The notes under the pieces are model-generated. The model ran no database searches, had not been told where the DNA came from, and was given only the letters and a program-made list of their open reading frames with translations. This document shows, piece by piece, positions 1-8,169 of a stretch of 64,000 nucleotides of DNA. Source of the stretch: Prevotella sp. UBA2725 (lineage in GTDB: Bacteria; Bacteroidota; Bacteroidia; Bacteroidales; Bacteroidaceae); NCBI GenBank assembly GCA_002353825.1, contig DEKJ01000043.1, forward strand, positions 1-64,000, read 5' to 3'. Position numbers and translations under genes: made by a program. Position 1 is the stretch's first letter. Each line of letters starts with the position of its first letter.

Positions 1-25
1 GTAGGTAGCCGCCTCCTTTGAAACG

Positions 26-65
26 AGAGCCTTGAGAACAGCAATGTTTTCAAGGCTCTTTTTGT
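26..65 (+). terminator. Rho-independent terminator of a gene left of the window
   Basis: A perfect 10-bp stem (AGAGCCTTGA at 26-35 with TCAAGGCTCT at 50-59) is followed by a T-rich run. The T tract lies on the + strand, so it most likely ends a + strand gene outside the window. Confidence 0.7.
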
Positions 66-67
66 AT

Positions 68-157
68 TTACCCTGTATTGCGGACGGCCACAAGGGCCGC
101 ACCCTGCAAAGATAGTTTTAGTTGCAGTGGCCGCCCCTCGTGGCGGCCACCACTGCA
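68..157. repeat. Palindromic repeat family B, copy 1
   Basis: Two GC-rich hairpins (GACGGCCACAAGGGCCGC and GTGGCCGCC...GGCGGCCAC) lie in the otherwise AT-rich gap beside the stop codon of the phosphatase/GH92 gene. The same motif with TACCCTGCA and TGCAGTGGCC flanks recurs near 17036, 22670 and 61444. No ORF is seen. Its place at a gene end would suit transcription termination or mRNA 3'-end protection. Confidence 0.6.
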
Positions 158-162
158 CAGCA

Positions 163-3100
163 TTAATGGATGATGGTTAAGATTCCACCATTTGTGATCA
201 TTTCATGAGTGATAATTGGCGAGCTGTAAGGTTTCCCGTTCCACAAGACTTGTTTGATGTATTGTTTCTTATCACCAATCCTCTTTATGGTAAGATTTCC
301 GATGTGCGCTTGATCAAATGACAGGTTTCCAATAACATATTCTGGCTTTCCTGGGCAAACAGGATAGAATCCAAGCGAAGAGAAGATATACCATGCACTC
401 ATCTGTCCAGCATCATCATTTCCTGATAGTCCTCCAGGTGTGTTATTATATTCACTGTTGAGAACATCATTGATTAACCATTGCGTTTTTCTTGGTTGTC
501 CTGCGAGTGCATATAGATAAGGTATCTGGTGGCAAGGTTCATTGCCATGCCAGTAATATACAGGCGAAACCCTTTTAATGATAGAATCGTTGTGAGATAG
601 ACCGAAGAGCATATCAAGTTTATCTGTGAACTGTTTTCTTCCCCCCATAGTTTTTATGAGTCCTTCAACATCTTGGGGCACATAGAAGCTATAATGCATT
701 ACTGTTCCTTCTGTGATGTATGGTTGTCGATGGATGAGATCTTTGTTGTTCAGCCATATTGATCCGTTTTTCTTTCTCGCGTATCTGCCATCTATCCATC
801 TTGTCTTTGGATTAAAGATGTTTTTCCAGTTATTTGATCGCTGTAATAGGATATTGTAGTCATTTATGTGGCCAGTGGCTTTTGCGAGTTGAGCCGTGCA
901 AAAATCGTCATAAGCATACTCGAGTGTTCGACTTACCTGTTCATTGTTGTGAAAAGCTTCGGGCACACTGTCCTCGAGAGGAATATACCCATATTTAAGA
1001 TAGCTTTTTAATGCCCGTCTTCCTTTTCCATCTTTGTATTCTGTCATGGAAGGATAAATGAATGCATTTTTCCTTATTCCTTCATAGGCTTTATTGATGT
1101 CGAACTTAATGCCTTTCACGTAAGCATCAGCCAAGGCAGCTGCGGCGTGGTCTCCTATCATGGCAGCTGTATAAGAGTTCCAGCAAGGGAAGATTGGCAT
1201 CCATCCGCCTTCTTCATATTTCGTAACTAAACTCTGCATCATTTCTCCCATACGTTTGGGATCGATGATGGTAAGCAGTGGAAGTTCAGCACGATAGATA
1301 TCCCACATACTATAATCATCATAATAGGTACTTGCAGATGTCGATATTCCTGATGAACCAAATTTTGGATGTTTTCCATCTACGTCACTTGTCTCATGGG
1401 GCAGAAAGCTACACCGGTATAGTGCACCATAAAATTCATTCACTTTATTTTTGTCGTTGTCTTCAACATCAATCGTATTCAATCGTCTTTGCCAGATGCT
1501 GTCGAGTGCAAGGCGAGCGCCAAGGAAGTCCCAGTCAGGCATCTCCTTCCGGAAGTTCAGCTCTGCACCTTCTTTAGATGTGAAACTCATCGCTGCTTTT
1601 GCGAGGATAAAATCTCCTTTCTTTGCATCAAAGGAGACGTATGCTACTGTGTCTTTTACTCCGTAGTTCCTAATCTTATTTTTGAATTTAACAATGAACC
1701 AACCTTTGAACCCAGCAGGCTCTCCCCATCCCTGATAGATACGATGGACGGGATTGTATCCCCAGATGCAATTGCTTGCTGTATCTACAGTGACAAATCC
1801 TTCTCTTTCGTCACTATTAGGATTAAGGACGATGTGAACTTCTCCATCCTTGTAAGGGATAAAACGGAACATGGCGCAATGACTTGTGGCAGTCATCTCA
1901 GCCAACATATTCTCTTTTGGGAGCCATACACCATAATAATGAGGATGCGAGAACTCTTCAGCATGACTGAAAGGTGTGGCACGTTCTAATGGCTTCAACC
2001 TCAATTTGCCCATTTCCGGCATAAGTGTGAAAGAGCCATAGTCTTGTGTGCAGCCTCCAACAATCCAATGACTGGCGCGGAAACCTTGGAACAGAGAATC
2101 AGGGTAATAAAAAGGAGCAATGCATTTTAATTCTGTATCTCTTGTCTGTGGAGTCCAAAAAGTCATACCATGTGGCACAAGGACAGCAGGTAAAGTCTGT
2201 CCATGCTCCTCGGATCCTTTTCCATAGATACCTGCAGAGTGTGTAGTGGCATAAGCTGTACCGTCCATGGTGTTGACTGCATTGACCCGGTCTTTCCATT
2301 TCTGGGTGATGATGTAATGGTTAAGTTTCGCTTTCAATCTTGACCAAGGATAATAGAGACTATCTGCATTCAGATACATGGGCTTCTCATTGAGCCAAAA
2401 AGAGACGATGACACTGTCGGCATCGTTTTTGAAGAAGGCCATCTGAAGGTTTGATGCCATAGGGACAATCTCACTCAGGTTTGCACCTCCCTGGTCAGTT
2501 ACAGTCTTAGAGCCTAATAAGGATAAGAGCCGGTAAAGAGCCGTATCATGACCGAAACGTAAAGACAGTACGCTTCCTCCTAAGGCAAGTGCACTGTCAG
2601 CTGCACTAACAATATTTTTCCATAGATTAGCAGCACACTGCGCAGGAATACCATGGTTGGCTGGATCAAGACCGTTCTCGAACCACATCTTACGACAGTT
2701 TTGTTGATAGCAGGCTTCCATTTCTTGTTGTGTGAAGAAAGGGTAGAGATCAATATTGAGACCGCTCACGTCTTGCATATCGGAAGCGATGGTAAAACAT
2801 TCGATGAGTAGTTTCTCTTTGTTTTTGACCACTGTCGTATCTTTAAAAAGACTTGAAATGAATCGGTCAGGAGAAATACCTAAAGGCACATTCGTCTCCA
2901 TTTTCAATAACATCTCATCGGGTGAGTCGTAACTGATCCATCGCATGTCGGCAGAATCGGTTCGTATCGAGATATTAGCTTGAGGAACATCTTTTTTGAT
3001 GACATCCATGAAGGCTTCCATGCTCTTTCGGCATCTTCCGACAACACTTGACCGTGCATTGACAGTTTTGAGGTTGGCAAATAAGGTCGGGAATCTCTGT

Positions 3101-3477
3101 TCCATTCGTTTGGCGATACCTTGTTGTTGTTCGGCACCGAGTGGAGTCAGTTTACCACCATTTCCTTTGGCATTAGCATAGACCTTTAGGAGTAGCGCCC
3201 GTAGTTTTTTCCCTTGCCGAGTTAGGTTCTTTTCATTATCAAATTGTTTCAGCACCCACTCATAACGGGCGTCATTGGTCACCCATCTCGAGCCATGGCG
3301 TCCATAATGACTGACATATATTAAATGAAATCCTTTTGGAGCTAAGGCTACGTTAACCTTTCCCGGTGCTTGATAAGCGCGGTAGACACCGGCGAGTTGC
3401 TCCGGTGTCCGCTGTGCTCTTCCAGGAACAGGGATGGTAAAGATGATAAGAAGGAAAGTAAGAAATAGGTTTTTCAT
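163..3477 (-). CDS. Secreted histidine acid phosphatase - GH92 alpha-mannosidase fusion
   Basis: This 1104-residue protein has a signal peptide (residues 1-21, ending GRA-Q). Residues ~45-395 form a histidine acid phosphatase / MINPP-like domain, with the phospho-accepting RHGSRW motif at 60-65 and a distal His-Asp proton-donor motif (RFGHD, 307-311). From ~400 to the end it is a full GH92 exo-alpha-mannosidase, with the GNEPCHQ acid motif and GGLSGNDDAGQMSAW base/metal motif near the C terminus. GH92 enzymes are calcium-dependent mannosidases acting on N-glycans or mannan. Joining one to a phosphatase suggests action on phosphorylated mannose glycans, but phytate or another phospho-sugar could be the phosphatase substrate. 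Export to the periplasm or cell surface is expected. It lies 34 bp after the HD gene on the same strand. Confidence 0.88.
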   Translation of the reverse strand: MKNLFLTFLLIIFTIPVPGRAQRTPEQLAGVYRAYQAPGKVNVALAPKGFHLIYVSHYGRHGSRWVTNDARYEWVLKQFDNEKNLTRQGKKLRALLLKVYANAKGNGGKLTPLGAEQQQGIAKRMEQRFPTLFANLKTVNARSSVVGRCRKSMEAFMDVIKKDVPQANISIRTDSADMRWISYDSPDEMLLKMETNVPLGISPDRFISSLFKDTTVVKNKEKLLIECFTIASDMQDVSGLNIDLYPFFTQQEMEACYQQNCRKMWFENGLDPANHGIPAQCAANLWKNIVSAADSALALGGSVLSLRFGHDTALYRLLSLLGSKTVTDQGGANLSEIVPMASNLQMAFFKNDADSVIVSFWLNEKPMYLNADSLYYPWSRLKAKLNHYIITQKWKDRVNAVNTMDGTAYATTHSAGIYGKGSEEHGQTLPAVLVPHGMTFWTPQTRDTELKCIAPFYYPDSLFQGFRASHWIVGGCTQDYGSFTLMPEMGKLRLKPLERATPFSHAEEFSHPHYYGVWLPKENMLAEMTATSHCAMFRFIPYKDGEVHIVLNPNSDEREGFVTVDTASNCIWGYNPVHRIYQGWGEPAGFKGWFIVKFKNKIRNYGVKDTVAYVSFDAKKGDFILAKAAMSFTSKEGAELNFRKEMPDWDFLGARLALDSIWQRRLNTIDVEDNDKNKVNEFYGALYRCSFLPHETSDVDGKHPKFGSSGISTSASTYYDDYSMWDIYRAELPLLTIIDPKRMGEMMQSLVTKYEEGGWMPIFPCWNSYTAAMIGDHAAAALADAYVKGIKFDINKAYEGIRKNAFIYPSMTEYKDGKGRRALKSYLKYGYIPLEDSVPEAFHNNEQVSRTLEYAYDDFCTAQLAKATGHINDYNILLQRSNNWKNIFNPKTRWIDGRYARKKNGSIWLNNKDLIHRQPYITEGTVMHYSFYVPQDVEGLIKTMGGRKQFTDKLDMLFGLSHNDSIIKRVSPVYYWHGNEPCHQIPYLYALAGQPRKTQWLINDVLNSEYNNTPGGLSGNDDAGQMSAWYIFSSLGFYPVCPGKPEYVIGNLSFDQAHIGNLTIKRIGDKKQYIKQVLWNGKPYSSPIITHEMITNGGILTIIH

Positions 3478-3511
3478 GAAGATTAGTAAAATGAATTATT
3501 AGTAATCTTGA

Positions 3512-4144
3512 CTATAGCTCATCACGGTCTTCTGATGTTACCTCCATGATAGCTGCGGCCATAGAGTCAGCACATTGTACGATGCAACACAGAGGATACT
3601 CTTGTCTCGCCGTGTCGTAACAACGCTCGTCCTCATATGAGTTCATGTTCAACCCAAAGGCACCCATATGCCAGCGTATGGCAAGCATCTCATCGTCTTG
3701 AAGGTCCAGTCCGCTTAGCAACAGCATGATGACAGACTTCTCGCCGTGCCCCATCGGAAAATCCTTGTAGCTGACGTTGTAACCCTCAGCATCTTCCCAT
3801 TGCCCGAGCTTGTTCTTGCGTTTCTTGATCGTCTTCTTGTAGATATCCGTCTTGCAGACATCATGGAGCAAAGTAGCGATGATGACGCTTTCGCGCTTCA
3901 CCTCTCCTGCTGAAGGAGCATCAAGCGTCTTCAGCCCGTCGTAGATCATCAGCCCCGCCTTGCATACGTTGAGACTGTGCTGACAGAGACCGCCTTCCAT
4001 GTTGAGATGGTGTCCTGCTGATGCCGGTGCTTCGAAGAAGCCACCCTTTTCAAGATCTTCAATGACATAATCCATGCCTTCGCGTTTTGTAGAACGCAGT
4101 AAACTCTCAAATTCTTCCTGATTCTTTTTCTTGTCTATTTCCAT
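3512..4144 (-). CDS. HD-domain phosphohydrolase
   Basis: This 210-residue cytoplasmic protein carries an HD metal site: His56, His94-Asp95, His133, His159 and Asp203 in the usual order (CQH...LLHD...HGE...WHM...CADS). HD proteins hydrolyse phosphomonoesters or phosphodiesters of nucleotides and second messengers, but the substrate cannot be read from sequence. Length fits the stand-alone family. It ends in TAG and sits 34 bp before the phosphatase/GH92 gene, so the two may be co-transcribed. It is divergent from rplU. Confidence 0.75.
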   Translation of the reverse strand: MEIDKKKNQEEFESLLRSTKREGMDYVIEDLEKGGFFEAPASAGHHLNMEGGLCQHSLNVCKAGLMIYDGLKTLDAPSAGEVKRESVIIATLLHDVCKTDIYKKTIKKRKNKLGQWEDAEGYNVSYKDFPMGHGEKSVIMLLLSGLDLQDDEMLAIRWHMGAFGLNMNSYEDERCYDTARQEYPLCCIVQCADSMAAAIMEVTSEDRDEL

Positions 4145-4185
4145 AATTATTAGTTTATTCCTTGAATGATATTATTTGTTTCATG

Positions 4186-4193
4186 CAAAATTA
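4186..4193 (-). promoter_or_regulatory. -7 box for the HD hydrolase gene
   Basis: On the minus strand this reads TAATTTTG, matching the Bacteroidota TAnnTTTG -7 box, 42 bases before the start codon. No clear TTTG is seen at the expected upstream spacing. Confidence 0.4.
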
Positions 4194-4256
4194 ATAAAAA
4201 AGCTAAAGGGAGAAAAAATAATGAAGTAAAAAGATGGCGCTGTCGTGAAATATGTG

Positions 4257-4352
4257 TAACTTTGCATCCGATTATGATTCCGTGGAGGCTAAAAGAAGAG
4301 GCAGCGCGTTGCTTGTCCGCCTTGCGGAGAAAACCGTTTATATTAAATAAAA
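4257..4352 (+). promoter_or_regulatory. rplU-rpmA promoter box and leader
   Basis: TAACTTTG at 4257-4264 matches the Bacteroidota -7 box. An ~85-base leader to the rplU ATG contains a small hairpin (TCCGCCTTGCGGA, 4318-4330). L21 operon leaders can be autoregulatory in other bacteria; whether this one is remains unknown. Confidence 0.45.
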
Positions 4353-4670
4353 ATGTACGCAATCGTAGAGATTAACGGTCAGCAGTTTAAGGTGGAAGAG
4401 GGCAAGAAGCTCTTCGTTAACCACCTCAAGGATGCCGAGGCAGGCAAGACTGTTGAGTTCGACCGTGTGCTGCTCGTAGACAAGGATGGAGCAGTGACCG
4501 TCGGTGCACCTACAGTAGAGGGTGCTAAAGTAGTCGCAGAGGTGGTCAATCCCCTCGTGAAAGGCGACAAGGTAGTGGTGTTCAAGATGAAACGCCGTAA
4601 GGATTACCGTGTGAAGAATGGTCATCGCACTCACTTCACAGAGGTAGAGGTTAAATCAGTTAACGCTTAA
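4353..4670 (+). CDS. rplU: 50S ribosomal protein L21
   Basis: The 105-residue product starts MYAIVEINGQQFKVEEGKK and ends in the conserved KRRKDYRVKNGHR RNA-binding tail, matching L21 in full. It binds 23S rRNA in the large subunit. It is followed 18 bp later by rpmA, the near-universal order, and the pair ends at the hairpin near 5030. Confidence 0.97.
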   Translation: MYAIVEINGQQFKVEEGKKLFVNHLKDAEAGKTVEFDRVLLVDKDGAVTVGAPTVEGAKVVAEVVNPLVKGDKVVVFKMKRRKDYRVKNGHRTHFTEVEVKSVNA

Positions 4671-4688
4671 AACAGGAGGTAAAACAAG

Positions 4689-4979
4689 ATGGCTCACAAG
4701 AAAGGACAGACCAGTTCACGTAACGGTCGTGAATCAGCATCCAAGCGTTTAGGTGTTAAGATTTGGGGTGGCCAGCAGATTGTTGCCGGCAACATCATTG
4801 TTCGCCAGCGTGGCAACAAGCACTTCGCAGGCGAGAATGTGGCACAGGGCAAGGACGATACATTGTATGCCTTGACCGATGGTGTGGTTTATTTCCACAA
4901 GGGTGCACACGACAAGAGCACCGTTTCTGTGCTCAGCCCCGAGGCTTACGCAGCTAAAACAAAGAAGGCTGACGCTTAA
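4689..4979 (+). CDS. rpmA: 50S ribosomal protein L27
   Basis: The 96-residue product begins directly with MAHKKGQTSSRNGR, so the N-terminal tail that reaches the peptidyl-transferase centre needs no processing, unlike the cleaved L27 of Firmicutes. The conserved SASKRLGVKIWGGQ segment follows. A canonical Shine-Dalgarno AGGAGGT at 4674-4680, 8 bases before the ATG, is notable because most genes in this window lack one. Confidence 0.97.
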   Translation: MAHKKGQTSSRNGRESASKRLGVKIWGGQQIVAGNIIVRQRGNKHFAGENVAQGKDDTLYALTDGVVYFHKGAHDKSTVSVLSPEAYAAKTKKADA

Positions 4980-5029
4980 CGTTAATAAGTCGTTAAGACA
5001 AAATTAAAACTTATTCCAAACAAACATAG

Positions 5030-5062
5030 AAGCCTGCACCCGGGAGGGAGCAGGCTTCAACT
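5030..5062 (+). terminator. Terminator of rplU-rpmA
   Basis: An 8-bp stem (AAGCCTGC at 5030-5037 with GCAGGCTT at 5050-5057) around a GC-rich loop is followed by a weak T-rich tail, 50 bp after the rpmA stop. Confidence 0.65.
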
Positions 5063-5092
5063 TTTCTTAAACCCCTTATAATACCTAAGATT

Positions 5093-5680
5093 ATGAAAAA
5101 CATTCCTACAGGTAACAACAGTAAGAAATCAATTAGGCAGCAGAAGGACGACGGTGAATGGTACGAGGCTCTTGGCGATGCCAAGCTTATCCAGGAGCTG
5201 CATCAGTGTGAGGATCTGTGTTTTGAATATAATAATATTCTTCCTTCAAAGGCAACAGAGCGTGATGCGTTGATCCGTCGTATCTTAGGTGAGTCGGGGG
5301 CAGATCTTAATGTCCATTCACCGTTCCACTGTGACTTTGGATACAATGTCAAGGTTGGTGATCATTTCTTTGCCAACTACAACCTTACTATTCTTGATGA
5401 GAATCTTGTGACTTTTGGGGATCATGTTTTCATTGGCCCTAACTGCTCGTTCTATACGGCTATCCATCCGTTGGACATAGAGAGTCGTAACCGGAATATT
5501 GAGGCAGCCTTGCCTATCCATGTAGGCGACAATGTGTGGTTCGGTGGTAATGTAACGGTGTTGCCTGGCGTGACGATAGGAAGCAACACCACTATTGGGG
5601 CCGGATCAGTTGTCACACATGATATTCCAGATGATGTGGTGGCTGCAGGAAATCCATGTAAAGTGATAAGGGAACTCTGA
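5093..5680 (+). CDS. Maltose/galactoside-type O-acetyltransferase (LbetaH)
   Basis: The 195-residue protein has the maltose-O-acetyltransferase N-terminal region (from GEWYEALGDAKL, ~21-75), then left-handed beta-helix hexapeptide repeats (~85-190) ending in VVAAGNPCKVIREL. His125 (YTAIHPLD) matches the catalytic base of the LacA/Maa family. Such enzymes transfer acetyl from acetyl-CoA to sugar hydroxyls in the cytoplasm; the physiological acceptor is often unknown. About 20 extra N-terminal residues are polar. It opens a tight + strand operon, with the PCMD gene 13 bp downstream. No TAnnTTTG box is seen between the terminator and the ATG, so some expression may come from readthrough. Confidence 0.85.
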   Translation: MKNIPTGNNSKKSIRQQKDDGEWYEALGDAKLIQELHQCEDLCFEYNNILPSKATERDALIRRILGESGADLNVHSPFHCDFGYNVKVGDHFFANYNLTILDENLVTFGDHVFIGPNCSFYTAIHPLDIESRNRNIEAALPIHVGDNVWFGGNVTVLPGVTIGSNTTIGAGSVVTHDIPDDVVAAGNPCKVIREL

Positions 5681-5693
5681 TAATCAATAATAT

Positions 5694-6653
5694 ATGATGA
5701 AAAGAAAGTTATTGTTACTGTTCATCCTTGGACAGATGATAGCATGTCAAATGTATGCAGGTGACGTATTGATGAAGTACGGTGATTTTGAGCATTGGAT
5801 CACCCGTACTGTGAAAGAGAGCAGCCTGCTCGGAGGACACACGCTTCATCTTTATGAGGTAGGACCTACACGTACCTGGCCTGAGAATAAGGCTTAGGTC
5901 AACCAGGGAGGTAGTCCTTGGGCCACAAGCAATGTCTATGCAAAGGTGATGGGCATCGTTAAAGGTAATGACGGTGTGCCTCCGGACGTTCACAACGGAG
6001 GCAAATGTGCGCGTCTGGAGACGCATCTGTTGCATTGCAAGGCAATGGGACTGATTAATATCAACGTCTTGGCTGCTGGCAGTCTTTTCACAGGTGAACT
6101 TATGGAACCGGTCACAAGCAGTAAGGCACCGATGACAAAGATGAATGCAGACATACCGTTCACCGGTAAACCAAAAGCTATTAAGTTTGACTATCGCATT
6201 CATCTCAGTGGAGCCAACAGTCGGATTAAAGAGACAGGCTTTGGTAGTGCGTCAACAGTAGGGGGCAAGGATGAGTGTGAGGCGCTCGTCTTATTGCAGA
6301 AACGCTGGGAAGACAAGAGCGGACATATTCATGCCAAACGCGTAGGCACGATGTGGCATCGCTTCGGAAGTGATACGGGTTGGGTGAATGGAGCCACATT
6401 CCCCATTCATTATGGGAATATCGTGAATACACCTTATTATCGCAGCTTCATGCAGTTGCAGAAAACAAATAGCCCACGAATCTACTGTGCCCGCAATCAT
6501 AAAGGAAAGCTTGTGCCTATTATTGAGGAAGGATGGGATGGAGAGGCTACACCGACTCATATCATTATTTTCTTCAATAGTAGTCATGGTGGCGCATATG
6601 TTGGAAGTCCCGGAAACACCATGTGGGTAGACAACGTTAAACTTGAATATTGA
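5694..6653 (+). pseudogene. PCMD-domain exported protein interrupted by an in-frame TAG
   Basis: Two open stretches lie in the same frame. Codons 1-67 encode a signal peptide (ending near CQMYAG) and the start of a PCMD-like (putative carbohydrate metabolism) domain. TAG follows at 5895-5897, and the frame then stays open through NQGGSPWATSNVYAKV to the TGA at 6651-6653. No frameshift is needed: one base change would restore a 319-residue protein. The domain core (SPWATSNVYAKVMGIVKGND, then GSPGNTMWVDNVKLEY at the end) looks intact and unscrambled, so the lesion is recent, or the stop is suppressed, or it is a sequencing error. PCMD proteins are usually surface or periplasmic carbohydrate-related proteins of unknown activity. 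A shorter product could restart at ATG 5946 but would lack the signal peptide. Confidence 0.8.
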
Positions 6654-6654
6654 T

Positions 6655-8169
6655 ATGGTAAAGACCAAGATATTTCTTACTGGTGCCACGGGCACTATGG
6701 GCAGCCAGGGTATGAAAGAGATTCTCCGTTACCCTGACCGATATGAGCTCACTGTGCTTGCCCGTCCTTCCAGGAAGAATCACAAGATGCTTGCACCGCT
6801 GAAGGATAAGATAAAGGTATTGTGGGGCGATCTGCGTAATTATGACGATGTGTTGCGTGGTGTCAATGGCTGTGATATCGTGCTTCATGTAGGAGGCATG
6901 GTATCACCAAAAGCTGACTATAAGCCTATAGAGACGCGTGAGACAAATATTGGCGCGGCAATCAATATCCGGAATGCAGTGTTAGCACAACCCTTGGATC
7001 ATCAGCCAAAGGTCGTATATATCGGCAGTGTTGCGCAGATGGGTGACCGTCGCGAGCCTTTTCATTGGGGGCGAACAGGTGATCCCATGCCTGTAAGTCC
7101 TTATGATCATTATGGAGTGACGAAGGTGATGGCAGAGTATATCCTGACGAACTCGCCTATTAAGCGTTGGGTATGTCTGAGACAATCAGGTATTCTTTAT
7201 CCTACCATTCTGAAGAACTTCGATCCCATTATGTTCCATGTCCCTATTCGTGGCGTACTCGAATGGGCGACGGTTGAGGATAGTGGCAGATTGCTGGAGC
7301 GTGTGTGTCGTCCCGAAGTACCGGATGACTTCTGGAACAACTATTATAATATCGGCTCTGGAGCAGCATATCGACTTAACAACTACGAGTTTGAATGCCT
7401 TATCCTTGATGCCGTAGGATGTCCGCGCCCCGAGCGCATCTTTAATGCCAACTGGTTCATTACACGTAATTTTCATGGCATGTGGTATTTGGATAGCGAT
7501 AGGTTAGAGAAGTATCTTCATTTTCGTGCCAATATCCCAGTGAAAGAATACTTCCATCGACTCGCCAAGTCGCCAACCTTGCCTTGGGGTATCCGTTTCT
7601 CAGCTCGTACGCGTATTGCCAAGCTCTTTCCTCATCTTATCAAGCCGGCGATGCGATGGATGGCGAACCGGCCCAAATATGGTACGCAGTGGTGGATAAA
7701 ACACAATGTTGAGCCTCGCATTCATGCGTTCTATGGGTCGAAAGAAGCTTATCAGCAGATACCCGATTGGAAGCACACTGACTTGGGCCATAATAGCAAC
7801 GAAGCTATCGTGCTCAATCATGGTTACGATGAGAATAAGCCAAAGGAGGACTTTACGATAGAGGATATGCAGCGAGCAGCTGCTTTCAGGGGTGGCAAGT
7901 GTCTTTCTACGGAAATGAAGCAAGGCGATTGGGACACACCTTTACTATGGCAGTGCGCTGAAGGCCACACCTTTGAAGCATCTCCGCGTGTCATACTTTT
8001 GGGTGGACATTGGTGTCCTCAGTGCTTTCCATGGCCATACAAAGACGTGGAAGACCCGCGTCCGTGGCAATGGGATCGCATCGCTAAGGAAAATCCATTT
8101 ATAGCTCAAGTGTGGGGTAAGCTCCACGGAAAAGATGAAGATAATGTTTATGGACCAGAAGTACTTTAA
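6655..8169 (+). CDS. Extended SDR (NAD-dependent epimerase / 3-beta-HSD type) with zinc-ribbon-like C terminus
   Basis: The 504-residue protein starts at ATG 6655 (an in-frame TTG at 6643 would overlap the previous gene). It begins with a Rossmann GATGTMGSQG NAD(P) motif near residue 10. The YGVTK active-site motif (Tyr-x-x-x-Lys) lies near 150, as in extended SDRs. Residues ~1-320 resemble UDP-sugar epimerases and 3-beta-hydroxysteroid dehydrogenases. The last ~90 residues (RGGKCLSTEM...WQCAEGH...HWCPQCFPWP) resemble a treble-clef or zinc-ribbon module of the DUF4379 kind, unusual on an SDR. The stop overlaps the following 5-alpha-reductase-like gene, implying translational coupling and a shared substrate. 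The substrate is not determinable from sequence: sterol-like lipid or sugar nucleotide. Confidence 0.78.
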   Translation: MVKTKIFLTGATGTMGSQGMKEILRYPDRYELTVLARPSRKNHKMLAPLKDKIKVLWGDLRNYDDVLRGVNGCDIVLHVGGMVSPKADYKPIETRETNIGAAINIRNAVLAQPLDHQPKVVYIGSVAQMGDRREPFHWGRTGDPMPVSPYDHYGVTKVMAEYILTNSPIKRWVCLRQSGILYPTILKNFDPIMFHVPIRGVLEWATVEDSGRLLERVCRPEVPDDFWNNYYNIGSGAAYRLNNYEFECLILDAVGCPRPERIFNANWFITRNFHGMWYLDSDRLEKYLHFRANIPVKEYFHRLAKSPTLPWGIRFSARTRIAKLFPHLIKPAMRWMANRPKYGTQWWIKHNVEPRIHAFYGSKEAYQQIPDWKHTDLGHNSNEAIVLNHGYDENKPKEDFTIEDMQRAAAFRGGKCLSTEMKQGDWDTPLLWQCAEGHTFEASPRVILLGGHWCPQCFPWPYKDVEDPRPWQWDRIAKENPFIAQVWGKLHGKDEDNVYGPEVL

